Shown here one piece after another: positions 62,061-64,000 of a DNA stretch of 64,000 nt (the first letter of the stretch is position 1; the number at the start of each line of letters is the position of its first letter). The notes beneath the pieces were generated by a model, which was not told the origin of the DNA, ran no database searches, and saw only the letters and a program-made list of their open reading frames with translations. Both the position numbers and the translations under genes were made by a program. Source of the DNA: Oscheius sp. JU75 (taxonomy: Eukaryota > Nematoda > Chromadorea > Rhabditida > Rhabditidae); contig JASJZC010000001.1 in the NCBI GenBank assembly GCA_037178855.1, forward strand, positions 3,844,001-3,908,000, in the 5' to 3' direction.

Positions 62061-62713
62061 TCATTCCGGGCTACTACTGTTGATCAATTCACGGGTACTT
62101 CTATTTATTTGAAAAAAAAACAGAGATCCTTCTCAATAAATCCGTCTATCTAATCTTTTCATATCAATCTTCTCTTCGAACGTTTATCTGCTCGAAAATG
62201 GTACTAACTCTAGAATTACCGGAAGGAAGAAGATGTTCCTTTCTCACCACAAGGGAACTCTAACCGCTGATAAGGCAACCACAATCAAAAGCTGCAAACG
62301 CTGTCTGGAATGTAGTAGACCTGGAATAGTCTGTCTTCTAAAGATTGCAGGGTTTCGAGGCGGAAACCTCAGATATCGTAATGTATAATGCTTTCATATT
62401 TCTGACTTTTTGAGCAATGTTTTTCACGAAACACTCCGAGATAAAAAAAAATGTCTCGTCTTGATAACGAATGCGTAGACAGTTTGCCTGCGGAAATTGT
62501 TCGTTTCGGTGACATGGGCTGTCTAATCTTTGTCTTTAAAATAGCTCGTAATCTCTCGGTTACTGTGCTCGAATGGTTTCGCTCCTTGTCCGACTGAGCA
62601 GATTATTAACGGTCTAGTCTTTATAATCTGCTCAGTACTAATGAATTTATCAGTTGCTTTGTACTAAGCATCTCGCTCTTTCTTTGAACTTTTCAGCTAT
62701 TTAGATATTCAGG
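62061..62713. other. intergenic after the ABCA transporter
   Basis: Holds the ABCA poly(A) signal (62135) and, towards 62700, acceptor-like sites before the next ATG (gatattcag G ATG). No gene seen. Confidence 0.4.
62135..62140 (+). terminator. poly(A) signal AATAAA of the ABCA gene
   Basis: A canonical hexamer 75 nt after the stop codon. Confidence 0.6.
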
Positions 62714-64000
62714 ATGAAGACTCTCATTCTTGTACTCGCCCTGGTGGTTAGCAATCTGGCTGATGAGGTAAATGACCGTGGTACGAATGCGGCCCAAGTC
62801 GCCACTGCTGGATTGAATGCTGCTCGAAACTCTCAGCAATTAGGCTTCAACTCGGTACCCTATCTGACTGCTGCCAGCTACATGTCTCAATCGTTTGGCG
62901 TGATTGGGGGAGTCTTGCGTTATTACCATGATGTGAAAAGTGGGGTCCTGCCCATACCATTAAAACATAGTTTCAGTGCAACAGGAGTTCAAGGGTGCCT
63001 TGACCCAACTCAACATGCGGTTTGACCAGCTCGAAGACGACATGAATCATCGTTTCGACCAGATCGCTGGCTTGATCGACCGAAAGCAGTTTGAATCGGT
63101 AGCTATTTACAATGAGTGGTTGTACCAGCAAGATTCAGGACATCACCGACCCGACGACGATTCTTTGGGGTGAACTTCAAGCCTACGCCCAATATCCCAA
63201 CAACATGACCTTCGCTAATATGCAGTTTGAATGCATGAGACAGACCGCCTGGCAACTTGCCATGGTATATTCAGCTTTTAAGAAAAGTAGAATTGTTTCT
63301 CTAGAAAATTCGCAATCGTCTCTACGGCCCAGACAACACGTTGATGACTCAAATCCAGGCTAATCAGTACAGTAACAGCTCTTTTATGGCAACCAAAGAT
63401 GTCCTCATGTTCCGGATATTCCAACTGGTAACTGATCAGTTTTGACCAGTTAAACCACACATGTAGATGATGGTTCAATCGTTCTGTATCGGAGTACAAC
63501 ACGGCCCTAATTACAACATTACCGGTGATTGGGAGCTCTCCAGAATGTACAACATCTACTCGGCTTTGGTTGACAACATAGTCAAAATGCGCGTCAAACA
63601 GGAAACTGATTATTTGAACGCGGCTGCTCCAAGTGTCTTCCAACAATGCGTTAGTTACCAAACTTGGTGTAACAAATAATTGGTCTAGGTTACGGGAAGT
63701 AGCACGGGGTCTTACAGTACCTACGCTAATTGCATTTATTCCAGGCTTCGAAGTAATTATCCATGGTAGGTCCTAATCGTTAGTCAGTCCGAATGTCGTT
63801 CTAGGGACCATTTTGGAGTGATCCTAGGCGAAAGTAGTTGCGTCAACGACCACATTGGGTTCCGTGAAGTCGTTAGCTACAGCGGTCCAGATGGTGCAGG
63901 TCAAGGATCTCAACCTTACTCGGTCTGGCAGCACACCAATGGAAACGTCTACGTCTTTGTCATTCGCTACTGGGCTCCAAATGATTCGGGATCTATGTAC
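62714..64000 (+). CDS. secreted, mainly helical protein, uncharacterised (3' end outside window)
   Basis: A signal peptide (MKTLILVLALVVSNLA) is followed by an al-helical, small-residue-rich stretch (AAQVATAGLNAARN, LTAASYMSQSFGVIGG). Next comes a coiled coil (LNMRFDQLEDDMNHRFDQI) and further amphipathic helices (LQAYAQYPNNMTFANMQF, LVDNIVKMRVKQETDYL). The last exons turn to a beta-type segment with WDHFGVILGESSCVNDHI, GPDGAGQGSQPYSVW and NGNVYVFVIRYW. Introns were fitted at about 62956-62993 (K/M join), 63100-63133 (34 nt), 63265-63304, 63430-63467 and 63650-63689, plus one after about 63767. Each keeps the frame. A hydrophobic helix with a coiled coil then a beta domain recalls helical pore-forming proteins, but this is only an architectural likeness. 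No named family recognised. Confidence 0.55.

Overview
This is a gene-dense eukaryotic window and almost certainly nematode DNA. The reasons are a nematode-type seven-transmembrane chemoreceptor gene, an innexin, close matches to nematode-type tropomyosin, RAB-2, AEX-6/RAB-27, FOX-1, ALG-2-like and LAPTM-like proteins, many very short introns (about 30-50 nt), and a 3' splice acceptor directly in front of many start codons, as expected for spliced-leader trans-splicing. The species cannot be named from the sequence. All exon joins were read by eye. The assembled exon lengths sum to a multiple of three for RAB-2, FOX-1, RAB-27, the malate dehydrogenase, ALG-2, LAPTM and both small secreted proteins, which supports those models.

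Layout. 1-3.3 kb (+): the 3' part of a tropomyosin gene with arrays of duplicated alternative exons. 3.5-11.5 kb (-): an innexin, an ionotropic glutamate receptor and, 70 bp upstream of it, MPC2. 12.2-13.2 kb (-): RAB-2. 13.8-15.1 kb (-): an intron-containing, retroelement-like RNase H gene. 15.7-16.8 kb (-): one small secreted protein and the last exon of a probable relative. 17.5-18.5 kb (-): a FOX-1-type RNA-binding protein. 18.8-19.3 kb (+): a small membrane protein. 20.5-22.4 kb (+): alanine aminotransferase. 22.8-24.5 kb (-): RAB-27. 25.4-27.5 kb (-): an Ldh_2-type malate/lactate dehydrogenase, with a secreted-protein gene nested in its intron on the other strand. 28.9-29.9 kb (+): a penta-EF-hand protein. 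31.9-33.0 kb (+): the chemoreceptor. 35.6-36.9 kb (+): a LAPTM-like protein with a PPPY motif. 37.2-42.2 kb (-): a ZO-1-type junction scaffold. 43.1 kb (+): a small secreted protein. 45.2-50.0 kb (+): THADA/Trm732. 53.6-62.1 kb (+): a full ABCA transporter. 62.7 kb to the end (+): a secreted helical protein that runs off the window.

The genes do not form one pathway. Several belong to neuron, muscle or epithelium biology (glutamate receptor, innexin, ZO-1, tropomyosin, RAB-2, RAB-27) and others are metabolic (MPC2, alanine aminotransferase, malate dehydrogenase). The most unusual pattern is in tropomyosin. Three exon positions each carry three copies in the same order, with the most divergent copy in the middle, and the introns hold nine GCATG motifs, the known FOX-1 binding site, six of them between the alternative terminal exons. 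A FOX-1-family gene lies 15 kb away. Other notable points are GC-AG introns, an RNase H domain split by a long helical insertion, a possible MPC2-glutamate receptor operon, and small secreted proteins sharing a YGG-containing core.
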